IMG/VR virus record: IMGVR_UViG_3300042197_002764
Coordinates: 1 to 24,075 of that record
Strand: one strand, 5' to 3'
Length of the DNA: 24,075 nucleotides
Source of the DNA: a virus
Each line of letters opens with the position of its first letter. The first letter of the stretch is position 1. The notes below the pieces were generated by a model that saw only the letters and a program-made list of their open reading frames with translations, was not told the origin of the DNA and searched no databases. Both the position numbers and the translations under genes were made by a program. Shown one piece after another: positions 9,379 to 16,577 of the stretch.

Positions 9379-11289
9379 TTACCCAAACCTTGCTACATTA
9401 TCATTTAATTTCTGTCTTAAAGCAGAGTCTAACTTATTTTCTGTAACAGCACCGTTGCCAATCTTTGACTCGGTAATGGCTGAATTTTGAATGTGTTTAG
9501 TCATTATAGAATTATCGGCTAAAACAGGTTGGGTTGAACCGATTTGGTTAATCTTTGTTTTTACTTCGTTTGATAATTTCGCTTCGGTAATGGCGTTGTC
9601 CGTTACTTTTGATGTAACAATGGCGTTATCAACGATTTTGTTTGTTGTAATTCCGTTATCAACGATTTTGTTTGTTGTAATTGCGTTATCCACAATTTTA
9701 TTTGTTGTAATTGCATTATTGAAAACTTTACTTGTTGTAATTGCGTTATCGACAATTTTTTTATCTGTGATAGAATTGTCTGCAATACTTGTCAAACTCG
9801 GTGTACTCTCTAATCCATCAGAATAAAAACTCGCCCATTTTCCTGTAAAGTCAGGTTCGACTTGAACAGCGTCAATAAATATGTCTACTTGTCCGACATT
9901 TCTTATTAAAATTTTTATACGCTTTCGATTAAGTGCTTTAGGGTGATGAAAAGCAACACTCACAAGACCATCTATCCATTCAAGAGCGACTTCTTGCGTG
10001 TACCCTTCAAATAAAACTTTTTTCTCAATATTGTTTTCCCAAACAAACGGTGTTAGCACACCAAGAAAACTGCCACCACTATCTACTGCAAAACATTCAA
10101 TATATACTCGCCCTTTTATGCTATTAGGGTTGTTCAAAGCCGTTGTTTTTGCACGAAAAGATACCCTTGTGCGTTCGCACCAACTTGTCCACCACGATAC
10201 ATCAATTAAACCTTGTCGCTGAATTGTTGGCGAAAAATTATGCACCCCATTGATTAATGTATTTTCGTGTCTTGCAATTTGATTAGGCGTTAATTTTAAA
10301 GAATAAGACTCGGCATATAACGAATCTTTTGATACAGTACCATCTGTATACCAATAATAAGGCGTTAAAGTCGTTTCATCAAAACACTCAAAAGAAGAAT
10401 TATATGCTCGATTGGGATAAAACTTTAAGTATTTTGCGTTCATTCCCAATGTGTCAAACATTCCCTTGTCGAATATCTCTGCCAAATTCCCAATGATTTC
10501 TTTTTGTTGTGGAGTTAATAATTCAATATTTCCGTTTAGGTTTTCAAGCTTATCAATCAATTCGTTTAAAGGATTTGATGTTTCATCTGCCAACAATAAC
10601 AACCGATTAAGTTCTGATGATTTGTCGTTTGCGTTAGTTAAAAGAATGTTGATGTCATTAGTAAGAACGGTTAATTCGTCTTTGCTTGAAATCAATAATT
10701 CTTTTAATTGTCTTTTGATTTCATCAAAGTCGGCTTCCCCATTAGAAATTAAGTCAAGTATGACTTGTTCCATTTCGTTTATGTCGTTGTTACTTGAAAG
10801 GAATAACGCTTTGATATTTTCTTGAATATCCGTCAAATTCGTTTCACTTGAATTGAACAAACTCAAAATTTCTTCTTCAATTGTTAATTTTTTTTCGTCT
10901 GCTTTCCGAACAAAATTGTCCAATTCCTTTTTAATGTATTCGTCTGTTTTTTCTAATGTGGACACTAATTGCGTTGTCAATTGGTAAAATTGACTTTGTG
11001 CATTACTGAATTGGATAGCTAAATCGCCTAAAGCACTTTGTAAGCTTTGTTGCGTTTGCGATATAAAGTCCTCTGTTAAGCTGTCAGCCGACACTTTATC
11101 TAAAATTTTTTGTTTAATTGAATTGATTTCGGTTTCGGTAAACTCGATTTTTGTTTGTATGTTTTGAGAATCTAGTTTGATTTTATTTAAAAGCCAATCC
11201 AATTGACGAAAATTGTCGTTATAGACATCAATTAAATTCCTATTCTCATCGCTATTGTAATCAGCTTGTCTTAATGGAACGATTGGCAA
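9379..11289 (-). CDS. Tail fibre / receptor-binding protein with carbohydrate-binding-like domain, 636 aa
   Basis: The frame opens at a GTG at 11298, but GAGGTGAT overlaps that codon and, with 5-nt spacing, points to the TTG at 11289 (MPIVPLRQADYNSDENR); I chose that. Residues about 1-285 are a long helical coiled coil with short repeating Leu/Ile patterns, suited to a trimeric stalk. Residues about 295-490 resemble a jelly-roll carbohydrate-binding domain: YNSSFECFDE at its start, a Trp-rich middle (VSWWTSWCERTRVSF) and DAVQVEPDFTGKWASFY at its end. Residues about 500-630 are decapeptide repeats of the type DNAITTNKIV, as in many phage fibres. Its ribosome site overlaps the stop of the nozzle-like gene. 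The function is to bind a cell-surface sugar; the domain assignment is by pattern, not by search. Confidence 0.85.
   Translation of the reverse strand: MPIVPLRQADYNSDENRNLIDVYNDNFRQLDWLLNKIKLDSQNIQTKIEFTETEINSIKQKILDKVSADSLTEDFISQTQQSLQSALGDLAIQFSNAQSQFYQLTTQLVSTLEKTDEYIKKELDNFVRKADEKKLTIEEEILSLFNSSETNLTDIQENIKALFLSSNNDINEMEQVILDLISNGEADFDEIKRQLKELLISSKDELTVLTNDINILLTNANDKSSELNRLLLLADETSNPLNELIDKLENLNGNIELLTPQQKEIIGNLAEIFDKGMFDTLGMNAKYLKFYPNRAYNSSFECFDETTLTPYYWYTDGTVSKDSLYAESYSLKLTPNQIARHENTLINGVHNFSPTIQRQGLIDVSWWTSWCERTRVSFRAKTTALNNPNSIKGRVYIECFAVDSGGSFLGVLTPFVWENNIEKKVLFEGYTQEVALEWIDGLVSVAFHHPKALNRKRIKILIRNVGQVDIFIDAVQVEPDFTGKWASFYSDGLESTPSLTSIADNSITDKKIVDNAITTSKVFNNAITTNKIVDNAITTNKIVDNGITTNKIVDNAIVTSKVTDNAITEAKLSNEVKTKINQIGSTQPVLADNSIMTKHIQNSAITESKIGNGAVTENKLDSALRQKLNDNVARFG
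9394..9786 (-). repeat. Decapeptide repeats in the fibre C-terminus (30-bp units)
   Basis: The unit is close to DNAITTNKIV and is most regular between about 9590 and 9786, where neighbouring 30-bp units are nearly identical in DNA. A break of about 20 residues (KINQIGSTQPVL region) separates further, diverged copies nearer the C-terminus. Ile at two positions per decapeptide suggests a regular beta stem. Such DNA could expand or contract by slippage or recombination. Confidence 0.85.
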
Positions 11290-11294
11290 ATAAA

Positions 11295-12731
11295 TCACCT
11301 CACTCTTAATTCTAAAATTATCTTTTGTACTTCATCTAAATAGTTGGGGGAAGCAATCACCACTTTTAATGAACGCCCTTTTAATCGTGATTTAAAACGA
11401 TAAAAACGAGGAATACCACTTCTTCTAATGCACATTCCCCTCATATTCGGCATTAAGGTTGAAGTCGCCTGCTGTTCTTTTGAATCAGGAATAAGGGTTG
11501 TTTCATTGGAACGGTCTGAATACCCTACACAAAAAAGAGTAGCAGGATAAGAAATTCCGTTAATCGTAAGAATACTGTTGTTCGTTTTTTCTTCTATGTT
11601 AATCATTATGTTTTTTAATCGTAATCTTTTCCCTTCAAAATCAAAAAAACCAATGGAAAAAGAAGTGATGAAATTCTGATTGGAAAAGTCGTCTTTCCCT
11701 TTTTTAGAGTGTTTATCGTATAGATACACTTGTTCCGAAATGACAGCGTAAAGGAAATCACCACTTGAAGTCGTATATTGTAAAACTGTACCTTTGAAAT
11801 TAAAGCAAGTCCACACGCCCAACGAAGTATCAAAAACATAAGTCGAACCATCAAAAATCACCCATAATTCTGCATCACACTTTTCAAATCGTGCGTTGCT
11901 TCTTTTAAGGTTGTCTAATTCTTCTTGTATGTTTTGAGAAACAATAGTTGGCGTTGTTCCTGAATAACGGTAAATTTTATTATCAGAACTTTTATAATAA
12001 TAATTGTCGTTAATTACGACTCCTGTTTGACCTCGAACCCCACATATTGAATTTGCAAAAGTTAAGGAAAAATTAGTTGCGTTTTCTCCCACAAAACGAT
12101 AACATCCGTTTTCTGTGACAATATACAAGTGAGATTGAATCGCTACGACATCTAAAATATCGCCTGAAACAGAAATAAAATCGTTCTTTTTCCAATACAA
12201 CGGATTAGAAAGTTTAAAGGATGCTTCCATTTCTTCAAAAGTTGTTCCTGATACAGCGTATCGTGAATTAAAGTACAATCGACTAGGTTCGTTCCTGCCA
12301 AAACCGAAAATAATGTCACCTGCGTAAATAATGATTTTTTCAAAAAAAGAAGGGATGAAATAAATGTTGCGTTCGTCTATTAGATTGACACCTATTTTAT
12401 ATTGTTTGTAAGTAAAACCGTCAAAAATATTAACAGGTAAATTCCCTTTCCATTCCATCAAAGAACCATTCAATAAGTAAAGCACTCGTTTACCAAACTC
12501 AATGGGGGATGTGCAAATTTGTTGAGAAGATGCAATTAAAGTGCCTGACGCTGTTGAACAAATAAATTTAGCTTTCGTATTGGGAACGGTTGTAAATGAA
12601 CCACGACTTTTCAATGAACCGTTTTCAAAAACTACATTTTGAACTTCGGACAATTGCACAATTTCTCTTGTGTGAGATGAATTTAATCCTTTAAAGAAAG
12701 GCACTTCAATTCGTTGTGTCACTACCACCAC
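11295..12731 (-). CDS. Tail hub/nozzle-like protein, beta-propeller type, about 478 aa
   Basis: The protein is almost entirely short beta segments with repeated aromatic and Gly/Asp turns, for example VVAIQSHLYIVTENGCYRF, NDNYYYKSSDNKIYRYSG and CDAELWVIFDGSTYVFDTS. These look like propeller blades. The opening (VPFFKGLNSSH, then QNVVFENGSLKSRGSF) resembles the start of podovirus nozzle/stabilisation proteins (T7 gp12 or P22 gp10 role). It follows the connector-like gene directly and precedes the fibre, the expected place for such a protein. The start is uncertain: GTG codons at 12731, 12728 and 12722 all lie near AAAAGGGCGTGGTGG, giving 475-478 residues. It overlaps the connector stop by 10 bp. 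The role is inferred from fold pattern and order. Confidence 0.75.
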   Translation of the reverse strand: MVVVTQRIEVPFFKGLNSSHTREIVQLSEVQNVVFENGSLKSRGSFTTVPNTKAKFICSTASGTLIASSQQICTSPIEFGKRVLYLLNGSLMEWKGNLPVNIFDGFTYKQYKIGVNLIDERNIYFIPSFFEKIIIYAGDIIFGFGRNEPSRLYFNSRYAVSGTTFEEMEASFKLSNPLYWKKNDFISVSGDILDVVAIQSHLYIVTENGCYRFVGENATNFSLTFANSICGVRGQTGVVINDNYYYKSSDNKIYRYSGTTPTIVSQNIQEELDNLKRSNARFEKCDAELWVIFDGSTYVFDTSLGVWTCFNFKGTVLQYTTSSGDFLYAVISEQVYLYDKHSKKGKDDFSNQNFITSFSIGFFDFEGKRLRLKNIMINIEEKTNNSILTINGISYPATLFCVGYSDRSNETTLIPDSKEQQATSTLMPNMRGMCIRRSGIPRFYRFKSRLKGRSLKVVIASPNYLDEVQKIILELRVR

Positions 12732-13369
12732 GCCCTTTTAACTTCTACTTTTTTACGGATGTAGCGTTGGCGTTTGCTTTCCGTATATTGTTTTAACTCT
12801 TGTTTACCTTTTAAATATTCTGCATAATAATCATTTTTGGTGTCTAACTCCCCTTGTGCGTTTTGAAAATATCGTGATGCAACATACAACGGAAGCAAAC
12901 GATGGTATTGTTCAGGAAGATTAGGCGTTTGAGTCATAGCTGTTGCTCTCGGCAACAAACACTCGTATCGAAAAACAATTTGGATTGCATTTTTGAAGGT
13001 AGGATATACCCATAAAATGCGTTTGCTATTTTCATTAAGTGTCACCTGATACCCTTGCAATTCTGTTGTAGGGTAACTCATCGCTGAAAGGGAAAATTTG
13101 TTGATATACTTTTTATTGACTTTGATTGTCGGACTATCTGTTTCAAGTACAACAATTTCTGACACTTCAATAAAATCAGAAGGCAAATCAAAATGGTAGC
13201 CACCATGTTTGGCACTACCATTTTCGTCTTGTTCATATACAATTGTTTTTTCTGCACCTGATATTTCACTTAAATCTTCTAAACACTCATTAAACCACAT
13301 TAAAACATCATCTACACTATCATCTACTAGAAATTCCACTCGCTTCAATAAATCGTTGTATGTCGCCAT
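12722..13369 (-). CDS. Head-tail connector / adaptor protein, 215 aa
   Basis: The N-terminus (MATYNDLLKRVEFLVDDSVDDVLMWFNECLEDLS) is the helical beginning typical of phage head-completion adaptors, followed by beta strands (HFDLPSDFIEVSEIVV, YQVTLNENSKRILWVYP) and a C-terminal helical and basic tail. The segment YHRLLPLYVASRYFQNAQGELDTKNDYYAEY is the kind of helix these proteins use against the portal. It lies between head genes and the nozzle-like gene. The start ATG at 13369 is 4 bp past the previous stop with a weak AGGTTA site, so translation is probably coupled. P22 gp4 plays the equivalent role; the match is by pattern and position. Confidence 0.75.
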   Translation of the reverse strand: MATYNDLLKRVEFLVDDSVDDVLMWFNECLEDLSEISGAEKTIVYEQDENGSAKHGGYHFDLPSDFIEVSEIVVLETDSPTIKVNKKYINKFSLSAMSYPTTELQGYQVTLNENSKRILWVYPTFKNAIQIVFRYECLLPRATAMTQTPNLPEQYHRLLPLYVASRYFQNAQGELDTKNDYYAEYLKGKQELKQYTESKRQRYIRKKVEVKRAWW

Positions 13370-13373
13370 AGGA

Positions 13374-13625
13374 TTAACCTAATCTGTTAAGAATTAATTG
13401 TAATTTCTTTTCTACTTCTAAAATACGCTTTTCTAGGTTATTAATCGTGGCTTGTAAGCGTTGTGTTTCAATGCGTGTCGTCAATGATACAGGCGATTTT
13501 CCTTTGCGTTGAAGCGTCATAGTTTGTGTTTTGTCATTATAAAAAAATTGGAACTGCTCATCTTTAATTCCGTTACCTTCAATGCGATTGTCCTTCAAAT
13601 CTAGCTTCGGACTAATATTAATCAT
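13374..13625 (-). CDS. Small protein with C-terminal leucine-zipper coiled coil, 83 aa
   Basis: Two in-frame ATGs exist, 13631 and 13625. The site TAGGAGTGG leaves only 3 nt before the first and 9 nt before the second, so I chose 13625 (MINISPKLDLKDNRIEGNG). Residues 1-50 are predicted beta, ending in MTLQRKGKSPVSL. Residues about 53-80 (RLQATINNLEKRILEVEKKL) form a clear heptad pattern for a coiled coil. It sits between head genes and the connector-like gene, 4 bp upstream of the latter. I do not recognise the family. A trimeric or dimeric decoration or fibre-like head protein would fit the layout, as inference. Confidence 0.7.
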   Translation of the reverse strand: MINISPKLDLKDNRIEGNGIKDEQFQFFYNDKTQTMTLQRKGKSPVSLTTRIETQRLQATINNLEKRILEVEKKLQLILNRLG

Positions 13626-13667
13626 TTTCATCCACTCCTATAAATAGTTTTCTCATTAATGATATAC

Positions 13668-14054
13668 TCAAAATTGCGACTTGCCCCAATACGCTTCTTT
13701 AAATAAATGATGACTTTCTCTTGCTACTTTATCTATATATTTCTTCCAATTTTTTTCCTTGTTTTTTTCCATTTTGTCATCCGAATCGTAAATTGTTTTA
13801 AACACAGCTTCTCCTAGTCGAGATACATCATTTTCTTGAAGATAATAAAGTGTTCTTGCGTCTAATTCTTTATACGGTACAGTAAAACAATAAGAACTTG
13901 TTTTGTTATCTTCATAGTGAACCTCGTAAGTCTGCTTTTTATGATTTCTGACAACAAAAAAACGCTTGTCATATTCTTTCAAGCGTTGAGGAATGTTATA
14001 AACATTTGTTTCTACTATGCTTAAAAAATCTTTGTCTTTTTCGTAATCGGTCAT
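13668..14054 (-). CDS. Conserved-looking phage protein of unknown function, 128 aa
   Basis: The start ATG at 14054 has AGGGTGAC four to five bases upstream, and that site overlaps the stop of the preceding gene. The protein is acidic-basic mixed and cytoplasmic: a helical opening (MTDYEKDKDFLSIVETNVYNI), a beta core (RFFVVRNHKKQTYEVHYED, SSYCFTVPYKELDARTLYYL) and a charged helical tail (DKMEKNKEKNWKKYIDKV). I have an impression of similar small proteins near head genes in other phages of Gram-positive hosts but cannot name a family. There is no catalytic motif. It is the second gene after the capsid terminator. Confidence 0.7.
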   Translation of the reverse strand: MTDYEKDKDFLSIVETNVYNIPQRLKEYDKRFFVVRNHKKQTYEVHYEDNKTSSYCFTVPYKELDARTLYYLQENDVSRLGEAVFKTIYDSDDKMEKNKEKNWKKYIDKVARESHHLFKEAYWGKSQF

Positions 14055-14058
14055 AGTG

Positions 14059-14406
14059 TCACCCTATTAAAATTTGACATTCTAATTCTCTCACTTCTTT
14101 TCCTAAAACAATATTAAAGCAAGAACAATAATGAAGGATAGTTGCTTCTATACTTCCTTTGCAATAATAAATAAAGTCGTCTATTCCTTCTTTGAAAAAC
14201 ATATAATATGAGTAATCAGTATCGTATTCGTCACCGATGGCACTAAAAATTTCGTGATGCCCATATTTAATGGTAATTTTTAATTCAGGAACGATTATTT
14301 TTAAATCAGATAATATATAACGCTCATTTTCTAATTGTTTAAAAACAAAATAATAAAGGTCTAAATCGCTTGTAAATATGAAATCTTCAACATCGGCAAT
14401 TTTCAT
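14059..14406 (-). CDS. Acidic small protein of unknown function, 115 aa
   Basis: The start ATG at 14406 follows AGGGGTGAATC, a strong site. The protein is acidic and rich in Tyr, Asp, Ile and Phe, with four Cys in the C-terminal third (IYYCKG, HYCSCF, ELECQ) that are not spaced like a known zinc site. There is no signal peptide or membrane helix. It is the first gene after the capsid terminator, so its level depends on readthrough or on its own unrecognised promoter. The family is unknown. The TGA stop lies inside the ribosome site of the next gene, so the two are probably translated together. Confidence 0.65.
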   Translation of the reverse strand: MKIADVEDFIFTSDLDLYYFVFKQLENERYILSDLKIIVPELKITIKYGHHEIFSAIGDEYDTDYSYYMFFKEGIDDFIYYCKGSIEATILHYCSCFNIVLGKEVRELECQILIG

Positions 14407-14424
14407 GATTCACCCCTACATAAT

Positions 14425-14451
14425 AAAAAAAGAGTGAGTATTTATACTCAC
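14425..14451 (-). terminator. Rho-independent terminator after the capsid gene
   Basis: On the minus strand GTGAGTAT-AA-ATACTCAC (stem of 7-8 bp) is followed by TC and seven T's. It separates the capsid gene from the 115-residue gene. It is probably leaky, since no clear promoter lies between it and the downstream head-tail genes; this would give excess capsid transcript. Confidence 0.8.
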
Positions 14452-14460
14452 CCTTATTTA

Positions 14461-14514
14461 TACGCTATTGATACGCTATTGATACGCTATTGATACGCTA
14501 TTGATACGCTATTA
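14461..14514 (-). repeat. Five tandem 11-bp repeats between capsid stop and terminator
   Basis: The plus-strand unit TACGCTATTGA starts at 14461, 14472, 14483 and 14494, with a 10-bp partial at 14505. The four full copies are identical. The last partial copy runs into the capsid TAA stop (14512-14514), which is followed in frame by TAG. The period is close to one helical turn, so a protein would see each copy on the same face. It is 9 bp upstream of the terminator stem on the plus-strand map. Confidence 0.95.
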
Positions 14515-15696
14515 CATTTCAGCGATATTAGAAATCTTAAAGTTTCCTTTTGGTTTAGAACAACCAATATCACAATAACGGACAAGCGTTGCTTCCCACA
14601 CAGGTCTATCATTGACTCGGTGCAATACATCGCCATCCTCGTCTAGCCAAGTCCAATCCTCAATGTGATAAAGCTTCCAAGTGCCTTTATCAATCCCATA
14701 CATAACGCCTTTTGGATTGTATTTATCTACTGCCATTGGCATACCGTTGTAAGTTAAAACTTTATATCCACCTTCTAATTCCATTGGCTCAACAATACGC
14801 TTACTTGCTAGCATAATGTTTTGATACGCTCTACGCACTCCGTATGATGTTTGTAAGAAGTCTACTTTACCCCCAACAGTACGGTCACACTCGTCAATCA
14901 TAGATTGAATAAGAATTTCGCTGATAATATTCGTTGGATTGGTTGCTGTTCCACTTGATAATGCTTTTATCGTGGGATTAAACCATTTATTTTCATTACG
15001 GTTAATGCCATAAAGCGTTGTATTGGGTGTAAACACAGCTTCTAATCCTGTTAATTCTTCACCATAATTGCCTGCAATTGTGATAATGTCTGTGTCGGTT
15101 GTAGTCACATTAGCACCGTCAATGACAATAGATAATCCATCTTCATCGACTTGTAGAATTTCCCTTGCACTTGCCTTAATAACTCCTGCACTTGAAGAAA
15201 TGTCAATTAATCTTCCTTCTGCAAGGTACATCGCATTATTGACTTGAAGCGTTGTTGTGTTGGTATTTGCTTTTGTCGTGGTTAATACCCCTCTACCGTC
15301 ACCAAAAACTTGACGAGCCAATGAGTCTGTTGCATCTGTTTTTGCATCTTCTAATTCTGCTTCAAGTAAAGAAACAAAACTACCCACATTTGATTTAGAC
15401 GCTTTTACTGTTTTGTCTGAAATGTGAATACGAGCAAAAATGTTTTTTGTTCCCCATCTTGCTTGTTTGATTTGTCTGCTGTTTGGTGTTGGCAACACAG
15501 CGTCATCACCACGATTGCCAATACCTCCTTGACGACCATATCTTAAAGCCATTCTAATTTCTGCTCCAACAACGGATGTCGCATCTCTATCAATGATAGA
15601 TAAGAAGGGGTTTGATTGGTTTAATTGTACTCTCAATCCTTCTAAATAGAAAATTTTTAAAGCTTCATTTGCTTTGGACATATTCAATATGCTCAT
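14512..15696 (-). CDS. Major capsid protein, 394 aa
   Basis: This forms the icosahedral shell. The length and layout fit the HK97-fold capsids of P22-like and related phages: an N-terminal helix (MSKANEALKIFYLEGLRVQL), an E-loop-like segment at residues about 44-70 (AEIRMALRYGRQGGIGNRGD), a spine helix region (SNVGSFVSLLEAELEDAKTD), a beta-rich insertion at about 145-215, and a C-terminal P-domain strand set (GVMYGIDKGTWKLYHIEDWT, ATLVRYCDIG). The ribosome site AAGGGGG with 8-nt spacing is among the strongest here, as expected for an abundant protein. It follows the scaffold gene after 170 bp that contain a weak terminator and a candidate promoter, so it may be transcribed both with the scaffold and alone. 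The fold assignment is by pattern and context. Confidence 0.88.
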   Translation of the reverse strand: MSILNMSKANEALKIFYLEGLRVQLNQSNPFLSIIDRDATSVVGAEIRMALRYGRQGGIGNRGDDAVLPTPNSRQIKQARWGTKNIFARIHISDKTVKASKSNVGSFVSLLEAELEDAKTDATDSLARQVFGDGRGVLTTTKANTNTTTLQVNNAMYLAEGRLIDISSSAGVIKASAREILQVDEDGLSIVIDGANVTTTDTDIITIAGNYGEELTGLEAVFTPNTTLYGINRNENKWFNPTIKALSSGTATNPTNIISEILIQSMIDECDRTVGGKVDFLQTSYGVRRAYQNIMLASKRIVEPMELEGGYKVLTYNGMPMAVDKYNPKGVMYGIDKGTWKLYHIEDWTWLDEDGDVLHRVNDRPVWEATLVRYCDIGCSKPKGNFKISNIAEM

Positions 15697-15745
15697 TACT
15701 TTTTCCCCCTTGTTTTAATAAAAATTTAATTTTACTTCTACTATT

Positions 15746-15787
15746 GATTTACTCTAAAAAAATAGCTCTGTAAACGATTTAAAGCGA
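15746..15787 (-). promoter_or_regulatory. Candidate capsid promoter with shared element, copy B
   Basis: A -35-like TTTACA (15769-15774, complement) is separated by 17 bp from a poor -10 TAAATC (15746-15751). Overlapping and upstream is the shared element CGCTTTAAATCGTTTACAGA (minus strand). Part of it is repeated near 21865 (GCTTTTAAATCGGTATACAG), and the core is repeated near 7393. The distance to the capsid ATG is 50-90 bp. Confidence 0.45.
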
Positions 15788-15831
15788 TTTTAAGGCTTTA
15801 ATTTAATAAAACGATACATAAACACCAACCT

Positions 15832-15857
15832 AAAAAAAAGACGGCTTTAAAAGGCGT
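15832..15857 (-). terminator. Imperfect hairpin terminator after the scaffold gene
   Basis: On the minus strand ACGCCTTTTAAAGCCGT can pair with one C-C mismatch, and is followed by C and eight T's. The stem is short with a tight loop, so it should only attenuate transcription into the capsid gene. Confidence 0.4.
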
Positions 15858-15866
15858 TTAAACCGA

Positions 15867-16577
15867 TTACAACAACCCCTGCTGACGCAAATAATCCCTG
15901 AACATTTTCCCACCTTGCTGAATGTTGGTTATTTTTTCAGGAACATTAGGGGCATAATTCCCTCTCGGTTGATTTCCCATAAGCTTTGCATTTGGTTGAT
16001 TTTTTTCATTGACATAGTTTTTAATGATTTCGTTTTTTACTTTTTCATTCTTGACGATTTCATTCATATTGATTGATTTGTTAGACATTCCTCTTGCTAG
16101 GAAATATAAAGTTTCTAATGAGTTCGGCAAATTTGCTAATTCAGGTCTTTCATCAAGCAACTCCGTCATTTGCTGTTGGTAATCAAAAAAATCGTTGTGC
16201 TTGTCGGATACTGTCTTAATTTCTTTATCTAAATCTTGATTGCGTTTAAAATCGTCAAAATCTCTTTTTGCGTGTTCCATTTCACGCTTGGCTTCTTCAA
16301 TGGCTTCTCGCTTAATATCATTAAACAATTCAATGGGATTGGTGTAAAATCGCTCTCTAATCCGTTGAGATAACTCCTGCTTTTCTTCCTCGCTCATTTC
16401 TACTGCTTTTGGTTCTTCTTTCGGTGTATTCATAGCTTCTTCTAATTGCATAATTCTTCTGCTTTGTTTTTCTATCAAGTCCAAATATTCGCTTGTTTTA
16501 TCGGCTGATTGTTGTGTTTCTTCTTGATACACACCACTTTCTATTTCCTCATACAATGGATTGTTAATATCGCTCAT
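15867..16577 (-). CDS. Scaffold protein, 236 aa
   Basis: It would direct capsid assembly and then leave the prohead. The protein is highly charged and almost wholly helical: an acidic N-terminus (NNPLYEEIESGVYQEETQQ), coiled coil at about 28-50 and 62-125 (EEEKQELSQRIRERF, REAIEEAKREMEHAKRDFDD), and a short C-terminal domain ending KMFRDYLRQQGLL. P22-type scaffolds bind coat through a basic C-terminal helix-turn-helix; the Arg/Lys-containing end here could serve the same way. It lies immediately before the capsid gene, the usual place. The start ATG at 16577 has GAGGGGAAT upstream and overlaps the phospholipase gene by 14 bp. There is no protease motif. The assignment rests on composition and position. 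Confidence 0.82.
   Translation of the reverse strand: MSDINNPLYEEIESGVYQEETQQSADKTSEYLDLIEKQSRRIMQLEEAMNTPKEEPKAVEMSEEEKQELSQRIRERFYTNPIELFNDIKREAIEEAKREMEHAKRDFDDFKRNQDLDKEIKTVSDKHNDFFDYQQQMTELLDERPELANLPNSLETLYFLARGMSNKSINMNEIVKNEKVKNEIIKNYVNEKNQPNAKLMGNQPRGNYAPNVPEKITNIQQGGKMFRDYLRQQGLL

Noticed and set aside
9375-9386. TTG start at 9386 for the 634-residue protein
   Set aside because: The only site, AAGG, is one base away; the ATG at 9374 fits better and avoids overlap with the fibre stop.
9686-9694. Perfect DnaA-box word TTATCCACA
   Set aside because: It is a single copy within one fibre repeat unit; sister units read TTATCAACG or TTATCGACA, so it is a coding variant, not an origin.
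9603-9785. Minus-strand 60-codon frame rich in Gln repeats
   Set aside because: It is the fibre repeat DNA read in another frame.
9491-9826. Plus-strand 111-codon frame with a regular repeat peptide
   Set aside because: The regularity comes from the decapeptide repeats of the fibre gene read backwards; there is no ribosome site.
14461-14514. Tandem repeats as a CRISPR array
   Set aside because: There are no spacers; the units are only 11 bp and directly adjoining.
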